Assembly (NCBI RefSeq): GCF_022376445.1
Contig: NW_025955591.1
Location: 1-19,422, forward strand
Direction: 5' to 3'
From: Fomitopsis serialis
Taxonomy: Eukaryota; Basidiomycota; Agaricomycetes; Polyporales; Fomitopsidaceae
Length of the DNA: 19,422 nt
The translations under genes and the position numbers were made by a program. This document shows, piece by piece, positions 18,325-19,422 of the stretch (position 1 is its first letter; each line of letters opens with the position of its first letter). The notes under the pieces are model-generated. The model was given only the letters and a program-made list of their open reading frames with translations. It was not told where the DNA came from and searched no databases.

Positions 18325-19422
18325 TCATGACGTCCAAACGGTCACAGTCTGAGCGAAACCATTCTCGTTGTTGGTGTAGCCGATGATGGCGTTGTAGTCG
18401 ACGCTGAGCTGGTAGGTCGAATACACCGTATTGAGACCGTAAATCCCAATGTTGCTAGAGTTGGAGTCAATCTCGACGATCTGTGACTGGCAGTTGTTGC
18501 TATTATCACAGCTCTGGGTGTAGGCCTGGTAGAAACTGTAATGGCCGGCACCTACAGTCAGAAGTGATGAGAATCGTACAGTGTAAGTACAGGTGTGAGT
18601 ACACACCGACGATGAGAATGTTCGAAGAGTCGGTTATGTATAGGCCCCAAGCAGCGTTTCCTGGCCAGGACGAAGGGTCAAAATAGGTTGCACTCGGTAT
18701 GAACGGGGAAGACGGCGCCGGATCAGGTTGAAAGTACGGCTAGCACGACGTTCAGTGACGATAGCTGCATCCTGGAACTGGGTACCCACCGACTCAGTCT
18801 GGATGAAACCCAGGTAATGATTCTGTGCGTTCGCCAGTCCGTATTGGTACATGATACTGTGTTCGCCTGTGCTCGTGAAGTGAGTGTTAGAATCTGGATC
18901 AATCAAATAGAAATCAGGCTTACTGGCAGTCCCGACCATCCAGACCGGGCCTTGAGACTCGGACAGGATTCCACGAGCGGACCATAGGGTCAATTGGCCT
19001 CCGCCTGAGAAAGAGAGTCGATCAACCGACCACACCCAGTCACAAAGTGCTCTGTGCTTACTAGAGCTGTCAAGGTCATGGTCGGCGAGCCAGACCCACA
19101 GGCCCTACGGAACGCGAGTCAGAATGCAAGGACAAATCGCGTGTTTCCGCACGAACCTCCAAGTACGCGCTAGCGCCGGATGTTATGTGTAGCCCAATGA
19201 ACGCGGCGAAGCAGCTGTTGTCTCCCGCCCCCGTTCCTGAAGGACACTCCACCGTCTGCAGATCAGTTCCATTCCCTGTGTGCAATTGCGTTCAGACAGT
19301 GAAGATTGCATCTTATCACCGACTCACTTCCTCCGAGACTGTGGAACAGGCTCAGTAAGCAGGATCGTCCGCAGCGGATTCCGACGCGACTCACATAATG
19401 TAGGTGTCCCAAGTTCCTGCTG
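18325..19422 (-). CDS. GH55 exo-beta-1,3-glucanase, C-terminal part (5' end outside window)
   Basis: Eight exons on the minus strand are visible: 19422-19395 (partial), 19338-19328 (11 nt), 19275-19157, 19104-19062, 19004-18924, 18866-18790, 18739-18607 and 18551-18325. Introns are 50-57 bp and all junctions keep frame. The visible 239 residues match the second beta-helix half of fungal GH55 glucanases: GTWDTYIILGG, GTDLQTVECP, FAAFIGLHITSGASAYLEGL, WVWLADHDLD, GTASEHSIMYQY, NHYLGFIQTESPYFQP, SSWPGNAAWGLYITDSSNI, GHYSFYQAY, NNCQSQIV and VYSTYQLSV. The chain ends in TVTVWTS. These secreted enzymes release glucose or small sugars from beta-1,3-glucan, in nutrition or in remodelling of the fungal wall. 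The GTASEH..YQY segment is highly typical of the family. The secretion signal would lie beyond the right edge. Confidence 0.92.
19328..19338 (-). other. 11-nt micro-exon of the GH55 gene
   Basis: On the minus strand the exon is TCTCGGAGGAA, preceded by CCACAG and followed by GTGAGT. It supplies the Leu-Gly-Gly of the family motif between WDTYI and NGTDLQ, and it fixes the phase (2 in, 1 out). Confidence 0.75.

Noticed and set aside
18661..18690. An apparent frameshift in the GH55 gene between YFDP and SSWPGNAAWG
   Set aside because: It came from a slip in my first reverse complement. Re-reading the block gives GACCCTTCGTCCTGG and the exon 18739-18607 is fully in frame.

Overview
The window is nuclear DNA from a filamentous basidiomycete, most likely an Agaricomycete. 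It holds ten protein-coding genes on both strands. Most are cut by many short GT-AG introns of about 50-78 bp. One gene carries a DUF7918-type domain, which I know mainly from mushroom-forming fungi. No rRNA, complete tRNA, CRISPR, transposase or operon was found. All gene models were spliced by hand from reading frame, splice-site consensus and remembered family motifs. No search was run.

Layout, left to right. (1) 132-1021 +, AIM24/TRAP-like protein, reading frame broken twice by single-base losses. (2) 1455-2968 +, protein with a probable PH-like fold and a short C-terminal helical motif, tentatively Rec114-like (meiotic recombination). (3) 3967-3147 -, RING-H2 finger plus ankyrin repeats, a probable E3 ubiquitin ligase. 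(4) 4577-5917 +, DUF7918-type protein ending in a SUMO-interacting motif. (5) 7127-8779 +, aldo-keto reductase of the potassium-channel beta-subunit type, 11 exons, intact catalytic tetrad, with a promoter full of inverted repeats. (6) 10764-9408 -, protein with an RNase H1 N-terminal hybrid-binding-type domain and a long Ser/Pro-rich tail, but no RNase H domain. (7) 12506-11391 -, Atg27, the type I membrane autophagy protein. (8) 12833-14717 +, ataxin-3/Josephin deubiquitinase with three ubiquitin-interacting motifs and an 11-nt exon. (9) 16940-15234 -, unrecognised conserved-looking protein with one frameshift near the 3' end. (10) 19422-18325 -, C-terminal part of a GH55 beta-1,3-glucanase running off the right edge.

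The genes are mostly ordinary and do not form one pathway, but two divergent pairs stand out. The RING-ankyrin gene and the SUMO-motif gene share a 609-bp intergenic region. Atg27 (autophagy) and ataxin-3 (ubiquitin) share a 326-bp region with a TATA box, two ACGCGT boxes and a TTACGTAA octamer. The same octamer occurs in three promoters of the window.

The most useful caution is that three clear single-base losses, and possibly a fourth, all sit at short G/C runs. The remaining genes splice perfectly. That pattern fits consensus undercalls in the assembly better than decay of several unrelated genes. I found no convincing new multi-gene system. The most interesting candidates are the Rec114-like gene, the orphan hybrid-binding-domain protein and the structured promoter of the aldo-keto reductase.
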